Assembly: GCA_019722365.1 (NCBI GenBank)
Contig: JADFUC010001606.1
Span: 62,001-126,000 of the forward strand
Source of the DNA: Lithospermum erythrorhizon
Taxonomy: Eukaryota; Streptophyta; Magnoliopsida; Boraginales; Boraginaceae
Length of the DNA stretch: 64,000 nucleotides
Direction of reading: 5' to 3'
Every line of letters begins with the position of its first letter. The first letter of the stretch is position 1. Positions 46,053 through 58,320 of the stretch are shown here, one piece after another. The notes under the pieces are model-generated. The model had not been told where the DNA came from, did not search any database, and worked only from the letters and a program-made list of their open reading frames with translations. Position numbers and translations under genes: made by a program.

Positions 46053-46091
46053 AATTAAGTCTTCATTAAGTCAAAGACCGAAGACTTAATT
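46053..46091. repeat. 12-bp perfect inverted repeat
   Basis: AATTAAGTCTTC at 46053-46064 and GAAGACTTAATT at 46080-46091 are exact reverse complements around a 15-nt loop. Confidence 0.9.
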
Positions 46092-46149
46092 AAGGATCGT
46101 GACATGCAAAATGCATCACAATAAATCCTAAAAGCTCATGGAGGTTTTC

Positions 46150-46305
46150 GTTCATACGTTGGTGTAGACTATTCTTATAGACAATCTACGTTGGTGTAAA
46201 ATCCCTGAAGAAAGGTACACACTTGTATAGTATTATTTTTATATCATTCGTAGACACCTGGTTTCGATTTATTTATAATTGTTATTTTTAATATCGAAAA
46301 CCCAA
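46150..46305 (+). repeat. LTR-end-like segment, copy B
   Basis: Homologous to 2540-2745 (blocks listed there). It ends with GAAAACCCAA. It probably marks the right end of the element that contains the 77-bp array. Confidence 0.5.
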
Positions 46306-47085
46306 TACTGGTGTTGTGTTTTAGAATTGTAATATAATGTTTTGAACAGTTTTAGACCGTAAAATATTCCTTTTGTATAATAAGTTCTAAAGCTATGTAT
46401 CATTATTATCATTAATATTATTTCCTTATTATCTTCTTGCATTTAATTATCTCCCATTATCTTCTAGATGTTATACATACTCAATAAATTCAACAAGTCA
46501 TTGAATGTACATTTGTTCATTTTATTAAAAAAATATTTTAATTAATAAATTTTTTATCACTAGAAAGAGCCTTTTTTACTAGACTATTTGATTAACTCAA
46601 GAAATACTCGGTAGAATTACAATCTCAAAACAACTTTGGCTTTTTTCATTAGAAAATAACTCAGTATCGGTTCTTAGCATTTCATTCAAATTTTCATCTT
46701 TTTGCATTCCATCTTAAAAAGGTCTTAACAATTTTCATCTTTTGCTTTCCATCTCAAATTTTAGATCAATAAAAATTCTTAACAATTTTAATCTAGCCCA
46801 TTTTTTACAATGATTGATAACTTGAGTAGCCATCTCTTGCATTAAATATATTTTCACATATATATCAATTCTAACAAGTCCAAACACACATTTCAATTCA
46901 AACTAATCAAGAGTAATTCACATGTTGAGAATCTCTTACATTCTTGATTGAAAAATGGAAAACTAATTGTTTTCCAGAAATATCAAAACAACATAAATTC
47001 ATGGTGCTAATAACTAATGATCCTAGGACAACATATCTAATGTCTTTAATTTCTCTTCCTAATTGTCTCCTATTACATGATGTTT
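46306..47085. other. 3' flank of the four-exon gene
   Basis: AT-rich DNA downstream of the minus-strand gene. AATAAA-type signals occur on the minus strand, but none stands out. No other gene seen. Confidence 0.5.
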
Positions 47086-47612
47086 TTACTCAACTAGGTT
47101 GTCCAGTACTTCACCCATCACAGAAGCAAATACCTTAGTTTCCAACTCCGAAGCAATTTCTTCAATCTCTTCATCTAAATTCTTCCACTCTCCACTTATT
47201 TCCATCTCCCTTACATATGCTTGCCTGTTCTTCTGCACTTTCCAATCCCATGCCAATTCGTTATTATTTAATCCGTTTATCCAATTTGTTGCTTCATTTA
47301 GCAAACAACCATCATCGATTCTACCCTGTCCGAGGCCATAGAATGTTAGTCTCTCTCGGAAGAAATCGGATAGTAATTTATCAGCATTTAGTTTTGAGTG
47401 ATATGACGGATTTGTGGCTTTGAGGAGCTGGAGTAAATTTAATGCCTCTTCTTCTACACATTCCTCGTCCTCTGCTTCACTCGATGTGAAGCTCTCTTGT
47501 TCGGATTCTGATGTTGCAATGTGTTCTTTGATTTTCGTTTCCAGGTTCATCGGTTCCACTTGACCAAGACGCTCAAAACTCTGAAGCTTCTTCTTGAGCA
47601 TTTTAGTTGCTC
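47086..47612 (-). CDS. exon 4 of the DUF4378-like gene
   Basis: 527 bp after acceptor ACTATGTATGCAG, with stop at 47086-47088. Encodes the C-terminal domain, ending VMGEVLDNLVE. The exon-exon join restores GATKMLKKK. Confidence 0.9.
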
Positions 47613-50600
47613 CTGCATACATAGTTCACGTCAGTCGCAATGCATCTCTTTCTAAAGAACCGATGAGGTTTGAATTCTCGATCTCTAGCTCATACGTGTC
47701 TAATTACTATACCAAATAATTTTAGTTCTCAAATCCAAACGACGAATCATTTTAGATTGTAGACAAAGAGAAATATAATAAAACTGACCCTTGGTGCGGC
47801 TGAGCCTATGTCTGAAAGGTGAAGAAACCTCATCTTCATCATCAAATGGACAATCCAAAATTGAAACAGGACTAAATTGTTCTTTCTCCTCGTTTGTCCA
47901 CGCTTTCTAGATTTGATCATTAAGATTCTTGACGACATTAGCAACACTAACATTTAATATAGAAAAAAAATCTGGGGTAAAACAAATTTAATAAAATTTC
48001 GTGTCTTATTCTATAGCCTATAGTTAAGACGATCAAAAAACAAAATTCACCAAGATAGAAATTTGTTTCAATTATTTCAACTAGAGATTATCATAACAAA
48101 TCATCAATACGCTCTGACATGCCTCAACCTGTTAACTCGAAATGCGTGATCAACATCCCAAATTCCTCTCACGCGTGCCTCAAGCCACGCTAATCAGATC
48201 AGTTTCGCTTAAAGGAAAGCTCAAGTCCCCGCCAATCGAATATTCCGATTTGCCTCTTACGCTGGTAGCTCAGTATTCGATAAATAAGTAGAATCTCTTT
48301 AATTATGTGTTCAAACTATTAACAAATTGATTGAATATGGGTACACTATATACATGCCATTAAACAAAAGTTTTAAACTAGTCCAATTAAAGTGGTAAGA
48401 GTTAAATTTGCTAAGAATATTGAGACACTCATATTATTAGGATTATTATTCCCTTCGATTGTTGGTTGATATTTTCGCCTTTAGAGATCAATTATTTTTA
48501 TTACTTATTTTAATGAATATAAATTTTTCGTAGTTTGATTTATTTTTAAAATAATTTTAGTGTAACATATCATAATATTAAAAAGGGATTCATAATCAAT
48601 GCTTCATCTTGAACATATAATTTTTTTTAATTATAATAAATTATAATAATTATTATTTTAAGATACAAATTTCAATATATTAATTGGTTACGGGACCATA
48701 AGGAATATGTATTTCTATCATTTTGCATGTAAAGCACCCCCCATAATTAAAAAATGAAGGTTAGTTTTGTCCATCCCAAAATTTAGTCAGTTAAACATGA
48801 CTATCATGCCTAAATTATAGGAGTTACCATAATTTTGTCTTAAAATTCAATTCTTATCATATTTCCTTATGGCACATTATAAAAAAACTCATATATTAAT
48901 TATGTGTATTATCTATTAATTCATTAACTTACATTATACACTTAAAAGCTAAGCCTAATAATCAAATCACTAGTTTTTTCTGATTCAAGTCAAGTCAAAC
49001 CTCATTTCCAAGATTTGAAGTTGAGACAACTCGAACTCAAGAGTTAATTATACAAACAACTCCCAAAATTTAGTAAAAGTCTAGATTTAGTTCTCAAACT
49101 TGCATAAATGCAATGATAGTACCTAAAGTTACCAACTTGTTAGACTACCAATTCTCGGAGTTTACATTGGTGTAACGGTAATTCTCGAGTCATATAATAA
49201 TGTTTGCGGAATTAATGGACCATTTGTGTAATAAATTTAAAACTTCAAGGATTATCGTACAAATACAAACTCGACCTGTTTGTGCAATTATCTTTGAAAC
49301 TCAACATATATGAATCAAGTCAATTTCAAGTTGAACCCAACACGATTTAATCGAGTTGGACTCCTGATTCAACATTGGCTGGTTGTTTGTATTTCAAGCA
49401 AGTAGGAGCACTGATTACAAGGCCAACACGAGGAGTAAATCCCAACACCTTTTCTAGATTCGTTAAAAGTCAACCATTTATAGAGACAAAGTTGAATATG
49501 ACATCTGTCTTGACTAATTTTTGAATTAGTTTTCGAACCTTCGTTAACTGCCATGTTAATCATTTACCCTATATTTTTGTCAAGATTCTTCATTGTCTCG
49601 GAATCAAACAATATAATGATTTAATGAAGTCAATACTTAACATACGGACTAACGAATAACTTAATAAATACGGAGTATGATTATAAGAGATTAAACAACA
49701 CACCAAATTCATCTTTAATCATATGACCGACAAAATCAGTCGCACAATGTGTCTTAGGGAATGATGATTCAATTATGTACAAAATTTGATGTGATTTTTT
49801 CCAAATTTATTATTATCACTACAAAAATTATTTCGAATCAAAATTTGTTATTATTATAATAATATTACTATTATTATTATTATTAATGAGGTGTTATCAA
49901 GTCAATACTTTTTTTATCAAGTTCGAGATTAGTGAAGAAAGTAATTATTTCATTCTTGATATTTAGGTTTAGTTTCTTTTGTATTAATCTTCTGATTGTG
50001 ATTATTTTTATGAATCAATTAAAATATAAAAAAGTTATTCTCCATTCCTTTTTAATCGGTTTTTACTATTTACACATGTATAAGTTAAAAATAAAAGTAT
50101 CAAAAGCATATCAAAAACATAAATTATCAATTAATCGAAACTATATAATTCCATTTGGCTATTAATTCAATATAAAAAAATAGTAAAAATATATCAAAAC
50201 GTAAACACAATTTTTACGATAAGCGATAAATATTTCAAACAAAAAATTACGTTAAAGACAAAGATATGTAAATTATGAGAGTAATAAATAAGCTAAATAT
50301 AAGGAACTAAATCAATTTTTAATCAAGAACAAAAAAATGATTAAAATATAAACTACTCTATTTTTGTAGATTTCAAAAAAAAAAAAAAATCTAAAACGCA
50401 CTAGGCCTTAGGATCATTTGGCTTAGTTACTTGTTTCACGTTGGACTATTTTATGAATAACTTAAACATAAATCAAATTTGAGATGCTCGATATTTTAAG
50501 TTTTTCTATTTGATCAACACATTTAGAAAATGGTTTCTCCATGCTAACTACATCCTGCAAATTGATGTAATTTTGTATGAAGAATAATCAACTTCAATTT

Positions 50601-53105
50601 TTTTTTTTTTATATATATTTAATTGGTAGGGTTTTTCATATTAATTCAAATTGTCTTTTACCATAAATGCGCCCACCAAACCATACCTGTATTTGTGAAC
50701 TATTAAATCCAATAATCAAACAAAAAGGACAAGGGTCTTTTAAGTCCAAACAAAACATGAAAGAAGATCAAAATGTATGGATGATCCTTAAAACAGATAC
50801 CTTAAGTTTAATCGCCGTAAATTCCGCTCATGAACGATTCCTAGCGTGATCACCGCCGTTGGATCACTCAACTAAGTTTTACTCGATAACTACTGTAGTA
50901 TTCCCAAGATATACCCACCCCCCCAACCTCCCAAACCACACGTGTAACTTTTATTACATAACCAGCTGTTTTCCCTCCCACTCTGATTGCTATGAAAATT
51001 TTCACCATTTTCTAAGCATTTCAAAATTTGTTCTGTGTGCATTAATGTAAGTCAGGCTTTCCAATTGTTTAACCATATTTCAAAACTATGGCATGATTCA
51101 AATTTGAGGGGCAACTTTTGTAATCAATTTTAGTAAATGTCATTACAATTGTTTGTTTTCATTGTATCAACAACCAACTTAATTAAGCTTTGAAATACGA
51201 AGTATCAAATACGCATATATTAACTCTTTTAAATACTTAAAATGGTAAATAATTGGTAATGAAGTAAAAAATGATCCTTTAACCACGAGATTGAGTTTAT
51301 GACAATACTGTGTTACTTAACTAAGAATGATCAATTGTTCATCACATTTCATGGATAAAAAATTTCAGTATATCATTGAATAAGAGTGCATTGTTAAAAA
51401 TCACTAAGGGATAGCATGCTTGACTTTTGGCAATAATTTTAACCATTCAAGTTTATATCGACCATCCTTGTAGCTATTTAGAATATAAACATATTTTTAC
51501 ATTTACGTTACTATTGTCGCTAATATTGTCATCAAACAATAATGATGAAATAATTGTTCACATTGTTTGAATGTTTGTATCAATCTATATCTACCAAATC
51601 AACTCAATCCTTAGGGTCCTTTATTTGGACATTGCTTTTTATAAGTTACTAAATCATAAAAATGATAACGTTGCATTAATTAGTGTATTTTATTATAAGT
51701 GACAAATTCATAAAATTGATGATTTTGAATTAATTATACACCTTTATTTATAAATTCGACTAACTAAGTTTGACATACATAACCATTCTTAATTATAAAA
51801 CTAATATCAAAGGGACTTCTAATTCATATTTTTACACGTGATGATCACTACATAAAACATTGAAATTTTCCTTTTAAGTGGTTTTTATTAGAAGCATAAC
51901 TTAGAGATTCCAAACCAAAAATTTCCAAATTAGCAACAAACAAAATGCAACAAATGACATTAACACAAGGTACATGATTGCCTAATAAAAAACGACATGG
52001 ACCAAACATGCAATAAAGAAGCTTACCTCAGAGTTAGTAATGGAGTTGGTACCACTGCTCATCGTCGTAGTAGCTGTTCTTACCTCCATTGATTCACAAT
52101 CATCACCGACACTCTCAACTGCTTCCCTCAAAACGATGTCGTTTTTTACTGCATTTTAACCAATATTAATAATTCAAGAATAATGTATTACTCCGACATG
52201 AGATATAACATGAGATATTAATAATTCAGAATTTTTATATAAGAGACGGATAGCTTAATATCTTACATGTAAGAAAAAATATAAAAATTTACACGGTCGA
52301 ATAATATAATTTCTAAACTAATGGATATAGTTATTAAAAAATGCTAATTATAGTTATATTTTTCAAAAAAATAGGTGGGTGACTACCCCTATGCTGCTAA
52401 TTCTTCTGGTGAATGACGAGGGCTCGAGTTCATATTCAATGACAATAATCGAAATTTTAGAAGAGAAAAAAAATTACCGCAAAAAGAATCATCAGATGTT
52501 GTAGTAACGGTAAAATCACTGTCGGACCAACTATCACTTTTTTTACTGCTATCAGTTACTGAACTGTTGGATTCTACAACCACCATCTTCGCGGGAGAAA
52601 AAATTGGGTGGTTGGATTTCTCCACCCCCATCGGCTCCGCCACCACCACCATATCTTGTTTCTTCTTTGATGGTTCGATTTCTTTGAGATCATTTTTCTT
52701 CCAGAAAGTTCTCTTGAGGAGTTTTTTGGACAATGTCCTAGGTATGAGTGAGAGCTTTGATTTGGTATGAGTTTGTGTGGACAATGATTTGGGAAATGGG
52801 AAATGTTTGACTGCATTGATCACAGCTAAGGAAGCTTTTTGGAAGGCTGAAAGCTTTTGTGAAGATGGTGATGATTTGGGATGACTTTGTGAGTTCTTGA
52901 TTAGCTTTGGTGGTTTTTTGTTGTATGTCCCCTGTTTACTGTTCCTCTTCATGTCTATTTCTAGGAGGAATCCAACAGTGGTGCAGCATTGGCGACGTGG
53001 GTATGATCGAAATCCATTGGAAGAGCAAGAACTGAAATCATCAAGGAGATAATCTTTCAGTAGTAATAGTTTTGGTGTGGATTTCACTAATTTTCCTGAA
53101 TCCAT
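47086..53105 (-). CDS. plant DUF4378-like family protein, four exons, 464 residues
   Basis: Join, minus strand: 52478-53105, 52027-52148, 47789-47906, 47086-47612. All introns are GT-AG, the phases (1, 0, 1) agree, and 465 codons including the stop result. The N-terminal block MDSGKLVKSTPKLLLLKDYL, with CSSNGFRSYPRRQCCTTVGF after it, is the conserved start of a plant-only family. Exon 3 encodes NEEKEQFSPVSILDCPFDDE. Exon 4 encodes a charged helix (TKMLKKKLQSFERL), an acidic stretch, and the C-terminal domain with NADKLLSDFFRERL, WINGLN, WDWKVQKNRQAYVREME and LDEEIEEIASELE. I assign it to the DUF4378 (TRM-like) group from that C-terminus; molecular function is unknown, and a link to the cytoskeleton would be inference. 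An in-frame ATG 17 codons upstream (53156) is possible, but family members start at MDSGK. The middle is serine-, lysine-rich and probably disordered. Confidence 0.88.
47789..47906 (-). CDS. exon 3 of the DUF4378-like gene
   Basis: 118 bp between acceptor CAAATCTAG and donor AAGG|GTCAG. Encodes KAWTNEEKEQFSPVSILDC and on to RHRLSRTK, a well-conserved family block, in the only frame that fits both neighbours. Confidence 0.87.
47907..52026 (-). other. intron 2 of the DUF4378-like gene (4.1 kb)
   Basis: Unusually long for a plant gene of this size. It is AT-rich with a GC-richer patch at 48110-48285 and an ATACGGAGTAT MITE-end remnant at 49669-49679. No open gene is recognised inside, and no intact element. 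Confidence 0.7.
52027..52148 (-). CDS. exon 2 of the DUF4378-like gene
   Basis: 122 bp between acceptor AAAATGCAG and donor GAG|GTAAGC. Encodes a short linker from VKNDIVLREAVESV to SITNSE. A second donor, GAG|GTAAGA, lies 57 bp earlier in the same phase (exon end at 52084). Confidence 0.85.
52478..53105 (-). CDS. exon 1 of the DUF4378-like gene
   Basis: 628 bp, ending phase 1 at GCG|GTAATT. Encodes residues 1-209 and the first base of Val210. Contains the conserved MDSGK start, the CCTTV block and the basic SKKLLKRTFWKK segment. Confidence 0.88.
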
Positions 53106-54050
53106 TTTGAAAAGAAATGAACTTCGATGAATACAATCAAATGGGAAACTGGACAACTATTTTGAAACAAAGAGGGTACTTTCTGGTTTGCAATAAAGAG
53201 TGAGTGCAGAAGGGACAGGATCAGTGGAACACTGAGCTTGTGATGACAAAGCTGAAAAATCAGAAACAGAATGCATTAAAGGTGCAGTCTTGATGTATTC
53301 ATGTTTAATTGAAGATGGAACTGTAGAAAGGACTAGAATTACACAACTTCTTAATTAGGAAACAATTAAAAACAAAATGGTTTTATGGGGTTGAAGAGTG
53401 AAAGTAGGAGGTACTTTCTTATATTAGAGGGTGATTATTGATGAAGATCTCAAGGGGGGATTTATAATAACCTAATGATGGAAAATGGGATTGAACAGAG
53501 GAGTCTATGCTTAACACAAATTGGGGGTAGTTTTGATCTTCAGGGGGTACTTTGACAGGAGATTTTTGCAGACAGTGATAGAAGAAGCATGGATGCTTCT
53601 TCAAATGGTTTTTTGAATCTCAAGTTTGATTAAAATAATGAAGGGAAAAGGGGGGTTGCTTTGTTTTCTTGGATTTGGTTAGTTTAGTGTTGTTTACTGG
53701 TTTTGGTATTTAATGAATGTTGTACATTAAGACTTATAAGATTTGTCTGCAAATCTCAATATGTAAGTCAGCTCTTTAGACTTACTGCTGAATAAGACTG
53801 ACCAGTAGTTGACCTTCCAACCTAAAATATGAAGCCAATTTTGTACTTTGTAGTTGATTTCTGTGATGTTCAAATCTCACTCGCCTAGTTTTGGTATTTA
53901 GATTTCTCACAACTACAAATAGCAGCTTATTTATACTACAGTACTGACAAATTGACAATAGTAATTGTCACCAACAGGAAATGACAAATTTAAACCCAAA
54001 TCTTTTAAAGAAAAGTTAAAAGAACAAAATTTAAAATAAAAAACCCTAAT
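53106..54050. other. 5' UTR and promoter region of the DUF4378-like gene
   Basis: The 5' leader and promoter should lie here on the minus strand. A 61-codon minus-strand open frame at 53419-53604 could be an upstream ORF, but nothing supports translation. No TATA box stands out. Confidence 0.4.
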
Positions 54051-54720
54051 TGATGATCTCGTCCGAGTTTCTAGAATGACCTGATTTGACAAGCATTCCA
54101 ACTCGCGCTTCTACTATGTCCTCGTCCAAATGGAATGTTCAAGAAAAACACTCGACGAATGCTCAAAGAATCGATCGGCAGAGTTTTATTTCAAAGATAA
54201 TTCGAAGGACAGTGCTCAAGCACTTACTCGATCGCCTTCTGCCACCTTTATACGGCTGCACTGCTACTCGATCAGTCTCGATGGCACCATTATATAATAC
54301 CTGACAATGACGGTTTCCCGACTCATTAAGTGGCTCTAGGAAAGTAATTATGGTCTCTAATGCGCCTCCTTAACCGCCTCAAGCACCGAGCTCATTATAC
54401 CGTCAGAAGCTAACAGCTTCACCTTCGACCGAGCCGGGTAGCTCACCTTTTGTTCTCGCAAGGCTTCACCCTCAGTCATCTTCGTAGCTCAGCCCATTTA
54501 TTCTATGGCCTTCCATTTCGCTTGATCTGCTACTTGACGGTACCAATCTCATTTTGGACGATCATCGGGTCAACCCATTACTTGTGGAATTATCACTAAT
54601 TAAACCCGATGTTTAATCTACAAACGATAACATAGTGTCATTCGTATGCAAAGTTGACGAACCTCTATCTTAGGCGCCCATATAGATTGACTTGAAGATT
54701 AATTCAAATCTTATAATTAA
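54050..54720. repeat. GC-richer relic, probably transposon-derived
   Basis: Abrupt change to higher GC and C-rich plus strand, with short open frames on both strands and no motif that I recognise. It resembles the decayed gypsy interior at 15.5-19.9 kb in composition only. Confidence 0.35.
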
Positions 54721-55596
54721 GAAAATGATTTATGTTATCTTGGCAATTGTTTTATGAGAAGAATCGAATAAAGATTTGCATTGAAGATCAAATCTTTTGT
54801 AGAAGGAACAAAAACATAATATTGGTACTTTTGGAAAGAATTAGTAAAGAAGATGTGTGGTGCACATCATGCAATCAATTTCTCAAATATATGAGACATT
54901 TTTTAGGTTTAATTTCGAAATCATTCGAAAATCTTGTAAACTTTGCACTCCTTCAAATTTTTTTCTAATTAAAGTTTTTATTTTTTGAAGGTATACTTTG
55001 ATCATGATTAACTCTTTAAATATATTACGAAAAAATTACAATTGAATACGATAATTACATTTTTTTTATAAAATCAATAGTATCAATTTTATATCACGAT
55101 AGAGTTCCTTGTTTTTGGATAATATTTATTTATTTTTTAATAACATTTTATTAGTAATATTACTTAAATTATTAATGTATTCATACATTAATAAAATGTG
55201 ATTTTTTAAGTTTTTAAAAATTATTATTAGTTTATAAACTTAAATATTATATGTCAATCATGTAATAACATCTTTTAGTAAAATAAATAAATTTAATAGT
55301 AAGATTAACATCAAAAATTATATTATTTAAATAATCAATCAAATACAATTACACTTGAGGATTCGATAATTAGTTCCAACAAACACATTATCTATAATGA
55401 TAATATTAAGGAAATGATTTTGGTACTCCACTTGTTGATAGCTGCCATTAGCCGGGCCGGTTAATCCAAACCCGCCTGTGAGCCTGGGTCCGTTAATCCA
55501 TCCATTAAAGATTTCCTGGCCCTGGCCACGATTATTTAATTTGGCCCGAGAACCGACGGACAAAGACCGTAGATATCCCAGAAATTAATACTTGCA
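54721..55596. other. AT-rich DNA with a GC-rich patch
   Basis: Mostly AT-rich. The patch at 55438-55565 has GGCC- and CCGG-rich text; a similar patch is seen at 56088-56200. No gene. Confidence 0.4.
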
Positions 55597-55860
55597 TATA
55601 AATTAACCCCCACTCCCCCTTCATTTTTCTGTGCATCGACTTGTAGAATCCTTCCCCCTTTTTACGGCAAGCTCAAGAAAACCCTCTCGACCTCCAACCC
55701 CCTCCTTCTACTACAGTCAAGTAACATCCATTTCCCCACATCCTCATCTTTCTACCTGCAGAATACCCCCACCTTTTATTTCCTTCATTTCATCTTGTAC
55801 GTGAACTCCCTCCCTCTCGCCTCCAAATATCATTCTTGCTAATTCTTGGGTTAATTTTTT
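55597..55860 (+). promoter_or_regulatory. promoter and pyrimidine-rich leader without a coding body
   Basis: TATAAAT at 55597-55603 is followed by a 200-bp C/T-rich, G-poor stretch typical of plant 5' UTRs. Then comes GTACGTGAACTC near 55798, which could be a 5' UTR intron donor, and T-rich intron-like DNA. No coding exon follows before the LTR element at 56.6 kb. The gene body, if any, is to the right of the window or lost. Confidence 0.3.
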
Positions 55861-56617
55861 TTTTCTTGGCTTGGGGTTTATACTACTTAATTCTTTGATT
55901 CAAGGTTTTAATTTTGAGATTTTTTAATTAGGTTTTTTTAATTTCAATTAAGTTTGGATTGGGTTTATAAATACTTAATTTTGATTTATAAATACTCAAT
56001 TCAATTTAATTTCAACTAAAGTTCTTGGATTCACTAGATTTGTGTTTTCTCGATTTATGTTTTTTTTTATTTGGGTTTCTTATAGATCGACCACTCAGAC
56101 CGATCCGAAACCGTAAACGATTATCCATCCGGTTAAAATTCTGATTAAAGACATTACCTGGCCCACCGATTAGACGTAGATTATATATCGGTCCGTCCTC
56201 AAGCGATACGATATCCGGAATCGAACTTAATTTCAAGAATAATACTACTTGTTGAATGAAACTTTCTTTGTATAGAGATATAGTTTCAAAATTACATAGT
56301 ATGATAAGTGAAAATTTATAGAAAAATTAATTAAATTGATTAAAGACGAATTAATCAAATTAATTAATTGAAATCGAGCTACTAAAATAATGCCACTTGG
56401 CTAATTGTGTTCTCGACAAACCTCTAAATTCAAATTAAACCCTCAATCAAATAAGAGTTCCCTAAAAGAAGCCCCTAAATTAATCAAGTTAAAATAAGTG
56501 GCTTTATATTAGTTAACACTAATTTTAACTCGAAATAGGTTTCCTGTGTTTGGCTGGCTAAATTTAATACATCATTGAAATGTTACTGAAATATTTACAC
56601 CGATCTCATAAAAAATA
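55861..56617. other. T-rich then AT-rich DNA left of the last LTR element
   Basis: Intron-like T-rich sequence to about 56040, then a GC-richer patch (56088-56200), then AT-rich DNA. No gene recognised. Confidence 0.4.
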
Positions 56618-57350
56618 CCCGCTGAATAATTTAGATTGATCAACCGATTTAAAACATTCAAAAACTATAAGTTCAATATATTGTTAGACAATTAATAACA
56701 ATTACTATTTAGGATTTACCACATTCCATACATTAGTTACATGACGGTTACATTGCAGTGTCCGCCATAATCTATATATTAAGCATTTATAATCGGTTAA
56801 TACTATCCGATATATTGCTATTTGGCCGATCCGTCCTAAGAGTCACCAACACAAACAATTATCCGAATCTATTAATAAATAGTATTATTATAACTTCCCA
56901 GTTTACAAAGTGAAACACGTAGAAACATTTCGAGACGAAAAATCAAATCCCAAGAGCATGAATAGGCTGATGACGGTTTCGATAAAGGGAAAACTCCTTT
57001 GTCCGCTTGGGAGATAGATAACGATAGAGTTTTTAATATAATATGTAGCTTTATTCTCCTAAGAACTCTCATTCGGTTAGGTGTTGGAGTTATAAAGGAA
57101 TTGAATTTGTTTGAGAGATTTTATCTCCTTCGAACTCTCATCAAATTTGTCTATACAAAGAGCCTCAACCCCTTATTATTTCATGCTCATAATTCTTGAC
57201 TTTTCAAGCTAATTCTCTCCTCTTCTCATTAGTTTGGCCACCCTCCCCTAAGTGTGTAAGAAATAGTTTTTCTCCTTCTTTGTTCTCGATTTCACTTTTT
57301 AATCATTCTAAGAAAACGCACCTGAGAGCCTAGTCAATTACTCACATGAT
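56618..57350 (+). repeat. 5' LTR of the last element
   Basis: Shares with the right copy AATTTAGATTG, AAAACTATAAGTTC, CATAATCTATATATTAAG, AATCGGTTAAT, GATCCGTCCTAAGAG, ATTAATAAATAGTATTAT, TTTATTCTCCTAAGAA and GAGAGATTTTATCTCCTT. Ends are approximate. The TATA position reads TATACAAAG (57152-57160), a decayed form. Confidence 0.75.
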
Positions 57351-57779
57351 ACCTTTGAGATACTCTATTTCGTATATCATCCATTTTCACGCCATTAAAA
57401 ATATTCCATAAGAAATAAGACACACACTCAATTCAATGCATTTATTGTTTCTTGTATAATCCGAAGATCTCGATTCGTATACGATTAGTTTAGAACTAGT
57501 TAGATATGAATATAAAATACCAACAATGGCTTCAGAGCTCGTGTTACGTATCATAAATTTTATGTAAATAAAATGTGAAAAACGTTGTGAATTAAGTGAA
57601 CTAATTTGCATGTTTAATTTGATTTTAATGGTAAGCTAAGTTCCTCTGTAAGAAAGTTATGTTAATTAGATAAATTAAATATAATTAATTATTAATTATT
57701 TTGAAATTTATTAATGTGGAAAATTCTAAAAATACATTTACTAGATTTTTTTCGAATTTTCGAATTAATTTGTATCGCT

Positions 57780-58320
57780 TATTAATCAAACGAGTAAAAC
57801 TGGGCTTTCCATTCCCAAGGCCGAATACCATCGTATGAAGGACAGAGGCGGCGATGCCATCGTCACAGTGGTCAAGCTTCGCATGACGCCACCCAACTCG
57901 AAGTCAACCTGGCCGATTGTTGGCGAGTCAACTCACAATTGCATCTGTCAAACCCGAGTCAATTTAATCCGACCACCGATTCTGTCAAACCTAATTGACC
58001 CGACCTCGACCCGCTACCCGGCTTTTCGGGAAATGCCCGTGGCAATTTACACCCGCATCCACGCCACTGCCACATGGCAAATTACATCATCGAGTCATTA
58101 CGCATCGGACGACGGAATGCCACAAGAATGACGAAGCCACGCTTATCGCCGCCACACGCCACCGACGACGCTGACAGATACCGACAAGCTAGCGGATGCT
58201 TTGGACGCTCCAACGTGGTTTCGACGCGCTGGGATGACGCCCACACGCTGGCTCATCCATCAAGCCATCGGGCCATTTTAAACCGGCTCTTCCGGTCGCT
58301 TTCGAACTAGCCCATCAGTT
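57780..58320 (+). other. GC-rich block in the last element
   Basis: A sharply bounded GC-rich, CG-rich segment in otherwise AT-rich DNA. It contains 98- and 78-codon overlapping open frames on the plus strand, without a domain I recognise. It could be a gag remnant or a captured fragment. Confidence 0.4.

Noticed and set aside
48258..48325. TGGTAGCTCAGT followed about 40 bp later by GTGTTCAAACTA, resembling tRNA A and B boxes
   Set aside because: No acceptor stem or anticodon arm can be formed around them, and the segment lies within an intron of the DUF4378-like gene.
53419..53604. 61-codon minus-strand frame upstream of the DUF4378-like gene
   Set aside because: It could be an upstream ORF in the leader, but there is no evidence that the leader extends this far.
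54485..54500. CGTAGCTCAGCCC, again like a tRNA D-arm
   Set aside because: No matching B box or cloverleaf nearby; it sits in a decayed repeat region.
57835..58310. Overlapping 98- and 78-codon frames in the GC-rich block of the last element
   Set aside because: Long frames are expected by chance in GC-rich DNA with few stop codons; no domain is visible. Kept only as part of the block.
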